Assembly: GCF_027596085.1 (NCBI RefSeq)
Contig: NC_072465.1
Span: 13,010,857-13,074,856, forward strand
DNA: 64,000 nt
Source of the DNA: Anoplopoma fimbria
Taxonomy: Eukaryota; Chordata; Actinopteri; Perciformes; Anoplopomatidae
Direction: 5' to 3'
Position numbers and translations under genes: made by a program. The notes beneath the pieces were generated by a model. The model saw nothing but the letters and a program-made list of their open reading frames with translations, was not told where the DNA came from and made no database searches. This document shows positions 47,872-59,221 of the stretch, piece after piece; within the stretch, counting starts at the first letter, position 1; each line of letters opens with the position of its first letter.

Positions 47872-48417
47872 CTGGCCCAGTAGGGAGTGCTGTGTTTTTA
47901 GTTATTTTTTTCAAGTTTACAAATCTGTAATTCACAAACTTGCTTTAATTTGCACCCTCTCTCTAAATGTAAATGATGGTATTGGTAGTGGTAAAATAAG
48001 CTATTTTTATGAAATAAAACCATTAACTATTACAGTTTTTTACCATCGCTAATACATATTTTGGAAAACATGGCTAATTTTCTAAGAAAACACACCCTCA
48101 TATAGCCTGCAAAATGAAGCACTTAATTCAAAGCTCCATTAACACTTTCCAGAATCAAACTTTATCTCCAAATGATACACACTTCTTTCATTTTGCTAAA
48201 TGTTTGTCCAACTAACTATGCAGTTTTGCTTTATCAAAAGCTTTCTTTGGTGGCAGAGAGATTATTCTACAGAAATATGTGCAGAAACACAAATATACTG
48301 TTGAAACAAACATGCACTATACAAAACATTACCTTTGTGTGAACTAAAAATATGCTTTCTTGGCTATAAATCAAGTAAATACCCAGCCCTGGACAGCATT
48401 TAGATCAACTTTTAACT
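47872..48417. other. Intergenic, nothing recognised
   Basis: AT-rich, no gene or named repeat. Confidence 0.4.
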
Positions 48418-48418
48418 G

Positions 48419-48730
48419 GGGGCGACTGTGTATCAGTGGTAGAGGTTGTCCCTCAATCAGGGGATCAGCAGTTTGATCCCCGGCTCCACTAGTCCATGTC
48501 AATGTGTCCTTCGGCAAGACAATTAACCCCAAGTTGCTCCGGCAGGCTGTTCCAGCGTTGCATAAATGGTTTGAATGTTATTTAGAGTCCTGATGGGCAT
48601 CGCATGGTAGTCCCTGTCATCAGTGTATGAATGGGTGTGAATGGGTGAATGATGACATGCAGTGTTAAAGCGCTTTGAGTGGTCGGAAGACTTGAAAAGC
48701 TCTATTCAAGTACAGTCCATTTACTATTTA
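48419..48730 (+). mobile_element. AFC-like tRNA SINE (family B), copy 3
   Basis: Head with a degenerate A box (gtatcagtggtagagg) and B box agtttgatccc, then tgtgtccttcggcaagac and agtccctgtcatcagtgt. It ends in the L2-like tail aaagcgctttgagtggtcgg, then agtacagtccatttacta. Confidence 0.85.
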
Positions 48731-49090
48731 ATTCAATTCAATTACATTTATTTTGTATAGCCCAAAATTACAAGTTTGCCTCAGAGGGCTTTACAATCTG
48801 TACACATGCGACATCCTCTGTCCTTCCCTCACATTGGCACAGGAAAAACTCCCCTAAAAAAAACCTTTAAAACCTATGGGAGAGCGACAGAGGAGGGATC
48901 CTTCTCCCAGGATGGACATAAATGCAATAGATGTCATGTGTACAGAATGAAAAACATAACAGAGTTGCAACACATTCAATGTATATGACATAAATTATTC
49001 AAATAATAAAAGTAGTAAGCAGAGTAACAAAGGAAAAAATAAAGACTACTTATAATAACAGCAGCAATGACTATAGTGTAATTATAATAT
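48731..49090 (-). mobile_element. L2 3'-UTR fragment, copy 4
   Basis: Minus-strand 3' end of the copy-1 L2 subfamily. From 48735 it shares aattcaattcaatt, a block around cctcagagggctttacaatc, ggagggatccttctcccagg and atagatgtcatgtgtacaga with 41221-41505 (inverted) and with the left edge of the window. No ORF2 sequence is attached. Confidence 0.85.
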
Positions 49091-49311
49091 TGATATAGAT
49101 ATATAAATATAGATTTACCATACTCATTCTTCCTCAATCTCACCCTCCCTTTATCTCTACCTCTCGCTACTATGTCGGCCTCCATTGTTAGGTAGGTAGG
49201 CCTACTCTCCTGTAAAATGTCTCCTGGCGGTACGCAGTATTGGTCGTGGACGTTAGGACTCGGTGGACTGGAAGGATTGGGGTCCGGAGGAACAACCTTG
49301 GACCTCTGCAA

Positions 49312-49880
49312 GCCACGTAATGGACCCTGCTGTCATCCAGGACATCCCTCGCCACCATCCTAATCAACCTGGAACGTCAGGTGCCGTCCCTAGAGAGGGG
49401 GGTACTGTCATGTGTATTCCTGCTTCTTAGTAGATAATGAAATGTCAAAATAAAAGTTGACCTGTTATATTCTGGTTACTCACCTCTCCTCTTGTTTATG
49501 AGACTTCACTTCCTACCCTTGTGTGTTTTCCGATTTGATGATTGTCCACACCGCCCAGATTGGATTCACCTGTGTCTAATCATCCTCACCTCCCAAGCGT
49601 ATTTAGCCTTTGTGTTTCCCTGTCTCTCTGCCAGTTTGTCTTTGTCCCGGAGCCTAGCGTACCAGGGTTTTTCTTAGTATTAGTGTTCCTGTGATTCCTG
49701 ATCCTTGCATGTCTCCTTTTTTGCCTCATTCTTCCCTGCTTTGTTTGCCTGATTACCTGATGGATCTCCTATGTACCAAATCTGTTTAATGATTAAATTC
49801 TGTTTTACTGAATCTTATCCTGCTCTCTGGGACATGCTTTTGAGTCCTCTTTTTTCCCTCTGGGTCTACCAGTTGTAACA
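49312..49880 (+). mobile_element. Gypsy 3' end: pol tail, polypurine tract and 3' LTR
   Basis: The LTR (49406-49880, 475 bp) starts TGTCATGTG and ends GTTGTAACA. Just upstream is a purine tract (tagagaggggggtac), the expected plus-strand primer. The preceding ~95 bp read like the end of a gypsy pol with His/Pro-rich codons (HHPNQPGT). The rest of the element is missing, so this is a 5'-truncated or deleted copy. Confidence 0.78.
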
Positions 49881-52800
49881 TATGTTACATAGTAAATTTA
49901 AGTTGTCTTAATTAAGTTGGTTTTTTTTTTTTTTCCTTTTAAATCAAACCTTTTGTATGTCCTTTGGTGAGAACAATTGATTTGTTTGTGGAAATATAAC
50001 GTAGCAAAATGGAGTCTGTATGAGATACAAAAACATTTGACAAAAGAAAAAAAGTTTGAGCACTCAAAATCTGACTCATTCCAAAGGACAAGTAGGGAGC
50101 AAATTCATGTATGAAAGTAGACCTTAAGCGTTTGCATGTTTCTGTGTTTATGAAAAGACTATTTATACCCACAAATTCTCAAATAGTGAAAAAGCCAGTC
50201 CTCGAATATAGCATGTCTGTTGGGGAAAAACACAATAGGTAACTGTAATAGCACACATGGTAATATATAATAACAGTAAATTTCCCAATAATGATATGTA
50301 TCAAATGACCATCATTGTGTTAGGCTCATGTTAATAAAAGTCAGCATGTCCTGTGTAGCGTATATCCACCGTGAGATTGTCAATGAGAAGATCTAAACTT
50401 CCTTCTGGAACCGCTCTCACGACCTATAAGGGCGCTAAGTGGTTGAACTATCTTAAGATAAGACTTTGGGTCACTCTTGGGGTGACCCTATGTTTTATGA
50501 CCCCACCTTTCTGGGTTTTATGAGCATTCACATTCCTAAGGAAAAAGAGAATCATCCAATTGTAATCAACAAGTTAAAGAAACCTTAACTTGATATTTTA
50601 GTTCTAGTCATAGTAAATTCTTAGATGTTTTAATACAGATTATAAAATATGAGTTTATAAAGTTATGTATAGTTAACTTCATGGTAGCTAACTCTGTTTG
50701 CAATTATTTTATTTTCCTGCCATATAACCTTATCTCAACCCCAGCACAGGACAACAGAGGGGGGAGAGGTGATCCCCCAGCCTCTTTCTTGTGTCTCACA
50801 GGACACTAATGTGCTGAAATGTTGAGATTAATGTTATCCATTCATTTATTATGCATATAGGTATGATATTGTAAGAAAGACATTTATATATATATATCTA
50901 CATAGCTCTGTATCATGATAACAATGTCTATCTATGATGTGGTAGTTGTTAATTCATTCTGTCTTTAATTCAAAATCAGGTTTCATTCAGTGATTCAAAT
51001 CAAACTATTGTGCCATTGTGCAGCTGAGATAGCACAGAGTTCAATAATGGAAGAGTTTAAAATACATTTTAAGCAACTAGTGTTAATTCGATAAAGTAAG
51101 GTTAAAGGAAATAATCAAGATAGCTCTTAAGATGGGAGGGGTGCAATAGAACTACCCTCTTTCTCAAGAAGATAAAGCAAGGAGACGTCAGAGGACTTCT
51201 CTCTCTCTAGTCTTCACTTCAACTCTGGACGTTGAAGCTGAAGGGTGGTCTCCTCCACCCTTCACCCCCCCCCCTACAAAAATACTACAAATATGATTGA
51301 TTGACTTTGAATCCTGCACACCAGTCCTCTCCCTCGTGGCTCTGCCGGTTCTGCCTCTTCTCTGGTATTCCGTTCCTGGTCTAACTATGGCCCTTCTGTG
51401 TCGTCTGATGTGCCATGCAGCTCCGACCTGCGATGCACCAACGTGTTGAAGATTAATTCCAGCAACTATTGAGAGCAACCAACTCTTAAACTGGCAAAGA
51501 TGCCCTAATGACCCCTGCTGCTACAAAGGGGGCTGAAAGCGACTCATCCTCCTGCTGAGAGAGAGGAAGACGAGGAAGATCGGTTCAAGCCGAACCTCAA
51601 CGAAGAAGAAGACCAGGTTACGAAGACATCAGTTAAAGCCGAATCAACTGCCACTAAGCCAGAGATGGAAGAGTGCGATTCAAGAAACTACAATCATCCA
51701 ACCAGATGCAGAGGCCTTCAGAGGAACAGCCGCCATTCCATGCAGCTTTACCTCCAATCTGCCCATCAGAGCCGTCAGGTGAAACAATGACATTTCCAGA
51801 AGTAGATGAGTTTGATGTACCCAGGCCAAATTAATTTAAGTCACATTATAAAATAATCTTATATATAAATATCTTAGACCAAAAGATCAAAATTTGTAGT
51901 AGTTTAGCAATGTAGTTTGGCTAATAAATATTTCATTTAAAAATAACTTGATCATTTGATTTGTGTGAATATGAAATGATAGGTCAATGTACACCTTGAG
52001 AAGAACTCTGTAGCAACCCTGAGATTAAGATATAATTGATTAATATCACATTTTGAAGTTTTCCCTATTTTTCCAAAATAGGGGGGCGTCCAACTTAAAT
52101 CCTATGTCAAATTATGTTAGTTAAACTAATGGTGGTAAGTCCGAATACCATTGTTCTTTTATACTAATTTAAGGGTTTCTAAATCATAATTGAGTTATTA
52201 ATGCTAGTTACATATCCTGATATTAATTATTTATTATTTATTAAATCTTCTACCAGCAACAACATTACACCTGCAAGTGTTTCACACTATAAGTCTGCCA
52301 GAGATGGAAGTATAGATTCTGAATAACTTGAGAAGTTTATTATGAAACCGGTGAAGTGTTAAGTTGGCATAAACAGTAAGAGCAGCATCATTAAATTAAA
52401 TCGTCAAATTTAAGCAGAATACTGGGAGGATTGTTTCATTGACGAAAATGGAAAAGGGGTTGGAATTAACTAGTGAGTAAGAACACTATTAATGATTAAA
52501 AGAAGAGCAGCAGAGTTGTATAAATATGTCTCTTGATGATGCTGTGGAAATATACATTATAATGATTTCATCAAGAGAACAGGTAAATAAGAAGGTTGCG
52601 TGAGTTTGCAGTAAGAGCAAATAGCATCAAAAGGAAATTAAAACAGAAGCATATCAGAAAAAAGACAAATGTCTTTCTTACAATATTATAAAATATACTA
52701 GAAGAATGACATAAAGGCTTGTTTCTTATATCAGTCTGTTTTGCTTAGTTTATTGCCTCAGGTTATTTGCAGTATATATTTTTTTTATTGTTTGAATGTA

Positions 52801-53751
52801 TCTCGGCGATACCTTGGGATAAAACCATTCAGAACCCTTTGGTATATTTAATAAAAATAATGCCACCAAGCCTGAAATTAAGCAGTTTTATTTCAGAAAA
52901 GCTTATAATTTGAAATATCACAATTTTCACACAAGGGCTGTAATAAAAAAAAATATATGTATATATAAATATATATGAAAACCTGACTGTTTAGAGGTAT
53001 ATTACTGGCAAGGAAGACAGGATGAACAGATCTCACGATTCCAGGTTATTATCTTTATAGCAACAGTAAACTCTTTAGCTTTGACAGTGATTGATGTTGA
53101 ATTTAATAGCATGTCTTAAATGTGGTTTTAAGGCACAGATTCAGAATTCCCTGGCTTGTTAACTTAAGTAATTGCAGGGAGGTTGTGCAGGCATCACTCA
53201 TCAGGGTTCTTTTTGGGTTTTGCTTGTGATTTGGCAGATTAATTTAAAAAATAATGGAGGGAGATGATTAGAGGGATGTGTCAAAGTGAGGAGGCAGCTT
53301 GTGAATGACAGAGCTCTGATGCACTGTTTGAGTGGCAACACACATACACACAGACACATCTTGCATTTCATTATTAAATAGATTTGTACATTTCTATTAA
53401 TGTCTAAATCTTCCAAAAATATCTGAAATACATGGTTTATAGTTATCCTGTGTGACAGTGACATTTCAATGTACTTTGAAATTCATATTACAGGAAATAA
53501 CTCACGCCATTTTAAAGAATGCTGCAAGTGGATAATGCGTTTAGGATTTCAAGTGAAAATATATTTTTATTGAAAATCCCTAATCCTCAATGGTAGGAGT
53601 TTTTTTGGCTCTTGGCAACACCAAGGCTGCCAAGTTTTAAGCATTGACCATGAATCTCGCGCAACTGACACTCGCATGCTCTCCTGCTAAACATCAATTT
53701 TCTCAAAGTGAGAATGAAATGTATAACTTATAACACAACTCAACTTATTGA
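49881..53751. other. 3.9 kb without a recognised gene
   Basis: Mostly AT-rich. A more GC-rich, partly purine-rich block at about 51185-51830 stands out (agaggaagacgaggaagatc, aagaagaagaccagg). It could be part of a long LTR or leader of an unrecognised retroelement, but no termini or ORF support this. Short (TA)n runs occur at 50885 and 52950. The rest shows nothing I can name. Confidence 0.4.
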
Positions 53752-54298
53752 TGGCGCCACGCGAGTGGCTGCCTCTTACAGCAGCTCCTGCTCACCTGTG
53801 AGCTCTTTCCTTTAAATTGTGTTTTTTTGTTACTTTCTGTTACTTTCTTTTACTTATTTCATTTTTGTAAACACTTGTGCACTATGGCAGTGAGGCACGT
53901 AGAGTCTACCTGCAGTTTTTTGCACTTTTCACCTCCGTGCCCGGAGTTTCAGCCCGCAGCCATGGCCCCCTTTGTTTACAGCAGGGGTCAGCTGTTAGCG
54001 CTCCGGGACACGGCGCTGCTGCTGCTGGAGGAGAGACCCGAGGTTCCCTGTGAGCTGAGGAGGAGGAGACGGGGATGCCGTGCTGGGGCAGAACGTCGAG
54101 CCAGGACGAGACTTTTTAAACCCGTCCTCCCCTCCATCATCATGGGAAACGTACGGTCTCTCCCCAACAAGATGGACGAGTTATCAGCACTGACTCGCCA
54201 TCAGAAGGAATACCGGGAGTGTAGCGTCATGGTGTTCACGGAGACATGACTCCGGACACCAACGCTGCACTGGACGGGTTCCGCATCATCCGGGCAGA

Positions 54299-54539
54299 TG
54301 TGATAGATTGATTTTATTAGAAAATGTTAAAAAGGTTAACAGGGTAAATTTAGTAGTTAATCTATGATCGACTTGTTGAGCCTTTTTGAGAGAGGACACT
54401 GGGGGATTGATTAGTCATGCCTGCAGCGGCCGGAAGGGGGAGCTCACGGCCACGATGCCTCATTCTCAATGAAGCTGCTACAGAGAAAGCATCGTGTCCG
54501 AGCACCTTTATTGATTTCTCCCCTTTTCAGGGTGTAACA
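54299..54539 (+). repeat. Gypsy 5' LTR, 241 bp
   Basis: TGTGATAGATTG...GGTGTAACA. It contains an ~88-bp section (about 54369-54456, starting cgacttgttgagcc) that is absent from the 3' LTR. The rest is nearly identical between the two LTRs. Confidence 0.9.
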
Positions 54540-54702
54540 TTTTGGAGGCACCGCTGGGATGAATGTGACGAGGACCAGCTGTCCCAGATAGACGTCCCGA
54601 TCATCATTCAACCCTTTACATCTACAGCCAGGGTGGACGATAGCGTATGGTGGTTCAACAACTGCGTAGAGAGACTTGAATGCAATCTGAGGTTAACCAT
54701 GG

Positions 54703-55863
54703 GTGCCAGGAGAGCTACGTTGTCTCATCTACAAAGAGAAGGTTCTGCATCACATTGACATTGTCCACGGGTCAGAGACTGAAATGGATTCTTCGGAGCT
54801 AGAGAACTTGAAACTAGAAGTTGGTGGCGCCCTGTACACATTAACAAGAGATGCTTTGATTGAAGTTTGTGATTTTCTACTTATTGCTGGTTCACAAGTT
54901 GAAAATGTATCAGGTAAAAGTCGCTCCTCTCTCATTTCACATGTCACAAGGCACTTAGAGAGAGAAGAGTTAGATGAACTTGAGGATCAGGGTATGGCAG
55001 AGCTACTTATTTTGAATGATAAAATTGATGAGTTGCAACAGGCTGCTAAAAATAGTGCCCTAGAACAGGTAGCCTCAGATGCCAAAGAGACAGATTTGGT
55101 GCAAGAGCAGGTCGTTCAGCCTTCAGAAAGAGAACGGTTGCAAAAAGAGATAGAGACTCTACAATTAGCATTAGCGTTATCACTACAGGAGAAACCAGAC
55201 CAAACCAGTGGAGCCAAGAAGTTAGTGAGTGGGGAAGGTATCAGTGCTAAACAACACCATGTCTCTGCTCAACAGACCCCCCAACCTCGTCTCTCATTAC
55301 AGTGGAACAGAGAATTTAAAATATCAGGCCAGATTGGTGAGCCAGGACAAAAAGACAAACTTACCTTCTCCAGTCTAGCACACCAAATTGAGCAAGGCAT
55401 CAGTAAGGGATTTCCTGAAATAGAAATAGTTGATGCAGTGATTAGAGCAATAGCACCAGGCTTACAATTACGCAGCTACCTGGAGGGAAAAAGCAACCTT
55501 ACCTTACTTACCTTGAGGAGGATTCTCAGGTCCCATTATCAAGAAAAGGGAGCAACAGAACTGTACAAACAACTCACTTCAGAGGTCCAGAGTAGTAAGG
55601 AAACCCCACAAAATTTCCTGATCCGCACCCTAGATTTGAGACAAAAAATCCTGTTTGCTTCACAGAAAGCAGAATCCGGTCTAAGATATGATCCTGTCCT
55701 TGTACAGAGTATGTTTCTCCATACCATTCTGACAGGCCTGCAAAATGATAGCATTAGAAGTGACCTCCAGACGTACCTGCAACGAACAACAGTGATGAGC
55801 TGCTCCTCGAGAAACTCAACATTGCTTGTGCAAACAAATCAGAGAGTCAATTCGACAGCCTAA
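54703..55863 (+). pseudogene. Gypsy gag
   Basis: A 386-residue frame with the layout of a gypsy Gag. An N-terminal small helical region (LTRDALIEVCDFLLIAG, then GKSRSSLISHVTRHLEREEL) is followed by a coiled-coil-like stretch (DKIDELQQAAKNS; ERERLQKEIETLQLALALS). A capsid-like part follows (GQKDKLTFSSLAHQIEQGIS; LKRI-type NLTLLTLRRILRSHYQEKG; LIRTLDLRQKILFASQKAES). It ends at a stop at 55861, while a second frame with the nucleocapsid region opens at 55826. Some Gag-to-Pol overlap is normal, but a frameshift by decay is equally possible. The start could lie slightly upstream or at Met 54784. Confidence 0.78.
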
Positions 55864-57543
55864 CCCAGCACAGACACAGTATCTGGCTTCACCTGTACCA
55901 CAGGAATACATCCCTCCTCCCCAGTTCCAGTATCCACCACAAAGCCGCTGGCCTCCCCCAGGACCAGGACAAAGAGGAGAGACAGCTCAATATCAACGAG
56001 GGTTTGCACCACAGCACCAGTACCCTCCCCCGAATCGTGCACGACTGAGAAATTGTATTGGCTGCCAGCAAAGTGGAAGTGAGTATTGCTCCCATTGCTA
56101 CAGATGCGGTAGCAGTGAACACTTCCTCGCAGGTTGCAGGGTGAGAGGGACCAGACAAGACAAGGATGGTCCTTTAAACGGAGTAGGGTTACCCCCACGG
56201 GACAGGGAGTAACCAGCAACAGTGAAATGTCCCAACAGCACTGCTCCCACTGTGGTGTCACTGTGAAAAACCAAAGACTCAAAAGATGTGCATCCTGTAA
56301 AAAAGACATTTACTGTTCTAAAATCTGTCAGGCTGAGCATTGGCCAAAACATAGAAAACGATGTAACCAGCGCTCTCACCCAAGGACAAGTACCACCCGC
56401 ACCAAGAAAGAGGACAGCCATTCTCGTCTTGTTGCTCTGGTAGGGAAACGGTGTATGGTTGAGTGCTACATACAAGGTCGTAGAACTCAAGCATTATGGG
56501 ATACAGGCTCGCAAGTCTGCATTGTTGATGAAAAGTAGAAAAGGAGACATTTGCCACACGAGAAGTTAAGAGATGTCTCTGAGTTACTTGATGCAACCGA
56601 CGATTTGAAAATCACAGCTGCTAACGGACAGAGCATGCCTTATAAAGGTTTCATTGAAGTCACTTTTGGGTTAGCTGCAGAGGGAGCCCACCCCAAAGAA
56701 CTTGTTGTCCCCATGCTAGTGATGAAAGGCGGAAGTCTTTCACAGCCCATCTTAGGCTTTAATGTCATTGAGCAAATAGTAAAAACCAGTGCTACAGAAC
56801 GTGACGCTACGGGAAGAGAGAAGTTGCATGAGACAGTAAAAGCGGCTTTCCCTAGTCTTGGGAAAGAAAATGTTACAGCCTTTATTAATCTGGTGACTGC
56901 TGAACAGTCATGTGACTATGTTGTGAGAACGACAAAAGAGAAAGTCATCGTATACAAACACACCTCTGTTCAGATTGACTGTAAAGTGCAGACACGGCCA
57001 CTGAAGAAAGACACCACACTTCTCTTTGAGCCTGACATAAATCCTCAGTGGGCTGAAGGCCTTGAGTTTTGTGAGACGTTGGTGAAGCTCAGAAGTGGTG
57101 TTTCACCTTACGTTGTCCTTGATGTGCAAAATCCCACTGAGTTGTCAGGAAGAACTGTTGTGGGTACCTTACAGCAAGTCCAGGCTGTGTATCCAGCTAC
57201 TGTTTTAGAGAAACCCAATCATTGCCCTCCAGTGTCGGTGAGTCAAGTGAATGCAGAGAGTGAGCAAGTTACTGACCTTCCATGGAACCCACCAATCGAC
57301 CTGAGCCACCTGAATGAACCTGAAAGAGAAGCAGTGCAGAACATGCTTCGCGAGGAATGCTCCTCTTTTTCCAAATCAGATGACGACATCGGATGTATTG
57401 AGAAGTTGAAGCTGAGCATATCGTTGAAGGATACGGATCCTGTAGCACGCACTTACCTGTCGGTGCCGAAGCCGCTATATAAAGAGATGAAAGACTACCT
57501 GCACAACCTTATTGCGCAGGGATGGGTGAAGAAATCCAACTCA
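55826..57543 (+). pseudogene. Gypsy nucleocapsid, MYND finger and protease region
   Basis: Three overlapping frames. At 55826-56212 a Pro/Gln-rich segment leads to a CCHC knuckle, CYRCGSSEHFLAGC (about 56093-56135). At 56134-56538 there is a canonical MYND zinc finger: CSHCG, then RCASCKKDIYCSKIC, then HWPKHRKRC (about 56242-56364). A retropepsin start follows (ALWDTGSQVCIVDE, catalytic DTG near 56500), closed by a TAG at 56536. From 56551 the protease continues (LDATDDLKITAANGQSMPY, PILGFNVIEQIV) into a linker and the start of the RT (KEMKDYLHNLIAQGWVKKS) before the LINE insertion. The MYND finger is not a standard gypsy domain; MYND domains usually bind proline-rich peptides. Confidence 0.82.
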
Positions 57544-57546
57544 CCT

Positions 57547-59216
57547 TATGAATTAGAATTAGAATTAGAAAAACTTTATTTATCCCAAAATGGGCAATTT
57601 CGTTCACAGTTTCCCGTCTCACATAATAAATTACTTAATAAAATAAATACAATAAATAGCAATAGGAGATAGACAAAAACATATATCAAAGGCAGTCCAA
57701 CACACATTTAACTCACAATTCATTTCAACCCGTCAGTAACAACCACCCTGCCCCCGGAAACACCCAGCAACACTGGTGTGCTCTCCACCTACTCCTGACT
57801 TTTGTCATCATTTAGTAACCTGATGGTTGCAGGGATAAAAGAGTGGGAGTACCTCATTGTTCTTGTCCTAATTGAACAGTAGCGCCGCCCTGAAGGCATT
57901 AGTTTAAATTCTTTACTGAGGACATGGTCAGGCTGACTGATAATGCATTTAGCTTTCTGGACTGCTTGTTTGTTCCACAATGAACTTATGCTCTTGAGCT
58001 GGATGCCAGTGATCTTAGAGCAGATCTTCACAATTTTATTTAAACTATTCATGTCCTTCACTGACAGACTTTTAGTCCAGCATATGAATGAAAAAGTTAA
58101 AAGACTCTCAATGAAAGATTGGTAAAAAATTCTCAAAATGACTTTAGAGACACTGAAAGAGTTCAGCATTCTCAACAGGTGAACTCTTTGTTGTCCCTTT
58201 TTAACAATTACCTCAGTATTTGGATGAAATTTAAGCTGGTTATCAAATACTGTGCCTAGATATTTGTAGGTGTCTACAAGTTGGACTTCCTCCCCATGGA
58301 TGACACTTGGTTTGAGCGCTCCCTTCACTTTCCTAAAATCTATGACTAGCTCCTTTGTTTTTTCTACATTTAGATCTAAGAAGTTGTTATCACACCAATT
58401 AACAAACGATGTCAAAGCAAGGCCATGGCTGCAATGTGGACCTTGGAAAAGGGACAGCAACGCAGTGTCGTCTGAGAATTTAGCTAGATAACTTCCCTGT
58501 TGAGAGGACCTACAGCTATCTGTGTACAAAATGAACAACAGGGGTGAGAGTACGCACCCTTGAGGTGAACCAGTATTCGATGTAATGGCCTGGGACAAGT
58601 GTCCATTTACAGAGACCCTCTGAGTTCTGTCTGTTAAGAAGTTTAAAAGCAACAACAGTATCTGATGGGGTAACTCAAACTCAGCAGCTAGTCTCTCAAT
58701 TAAAATATGTGGCTGCATCTTATTGAAAGCAGAAGAAAAGTCTGCAAATAACAATCTAGCATGAGATCCAGGCTTTTCTAAATGTTTATACATTGTGTCT
58801 AAAAGGAAGAGTTTTGCATCATCTACACCTTTCCCAGTTTGATATGCAAACTGCAATGGGTCAAGTTTACCACTGACCAGGGACATGATTTCATCCTTAA
58901 TAATTTTTTCAAAAATTTTCATTACTAAGGATGTAAGTGCTACTGGTCTGAAGTCTTTTAGCTCTTTGGGATTTTTTGATTTCGCTACTGGTATTATAGT
59001 GGAGCTCTTCCATATCTGAGGTATCTGGCCTTTCTTAGCACACATATTAAAGAGTGGAGTAAATACCACACTGAGCTGGTCAGCACAGTAACGCAGTGTG
59101 CGTCCGCAAACAGCATCAGGGCCAGCAGCTTTCATAATATTTACTCTCTTAAACAGAGTTGTTACTAGTTCCTGGGCTATCACAATGTCATTGTGAGGGA
59201 CAAGAGAGTCCCTCCA
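57547..59216 (-). mobile_element. Rex1-type LINE copy 3, 5'-truncated, inside gypsy pol
   Basis: Minus-strand insertion. Its 3' end is a (GAATTA)n-like tail at 57551-57572, preceded (minus sense) by ttgggataaataaagttttt. The 5' end is near 59216, where the gypsy reading [15 protein letters not shown] resumes. The ORF is uninterrupted. It is a different Rex1 subfamily from copies 1 and 2. Confidence 0.88.
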
Positions 59217-59219
59217 CAT
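57789..59219 (-). CDS. Rex1-type reverse transcriptase, 5'-truncated but open (476 residues)
   Basis: C-terminal part of a Rex1-clade ORF2, without its endonuclease. The RT blocks are all present: [71 protein letters not shown] (first catalytic Asp), [19 protein letters not shown], and the FSDD box in [14 protein letters not shown]. The thumb and C-terminal region follow ([60 protein letters not shown]). There is no stop, so the copy is young, but a truncated LINE cannot move by itself. The apparent start Met at 59219 is at the junction and not the family's true start. Confidence 0.85.
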   Translation of the reverse strand: MWRDSLVPHNDIVIAQELVTTLFKRVNIMKAAGPDAVCGRTLRYCADQLSVVFTPLFNMCAKKGQIPQIWKSSTIIPVAKSKNPKELKDFRPVALTSLVMKIFEKIIKDEIMSLVSGKLDPLQFAYQTGKGVDDAKLFLLDTMYKHLEKPGSHARLLFADFSSAFNKMQPHILIERLAAEFELPHQILLLLLNFLTDRTQRVSVNGHLSQAITSNTGSPQGCVLSPLLFILYTDSCRSSQQGSYLAKFSDDTALLSLFQGPHCSHGLALTSFVNWCDNNFLDLNVEKTKELVIDFRKVKGALKPSVIHGEEVQLVDTYKYLGTVFDNQLKFHPNTEVIVKKGQQRVHLLRMLNSFSVSKVILRIFYQSFIESLLTFSFICWTKSLSVKDMNSLNKIVKICSKITGIQLKSISSLWNKQAVQKAKCIISQPDHVLSKEFKLMPSGRRYCSIRTRTMRYSHSFIPATIRLLNDDKSQE

Positions 59220-59221
59220 AG

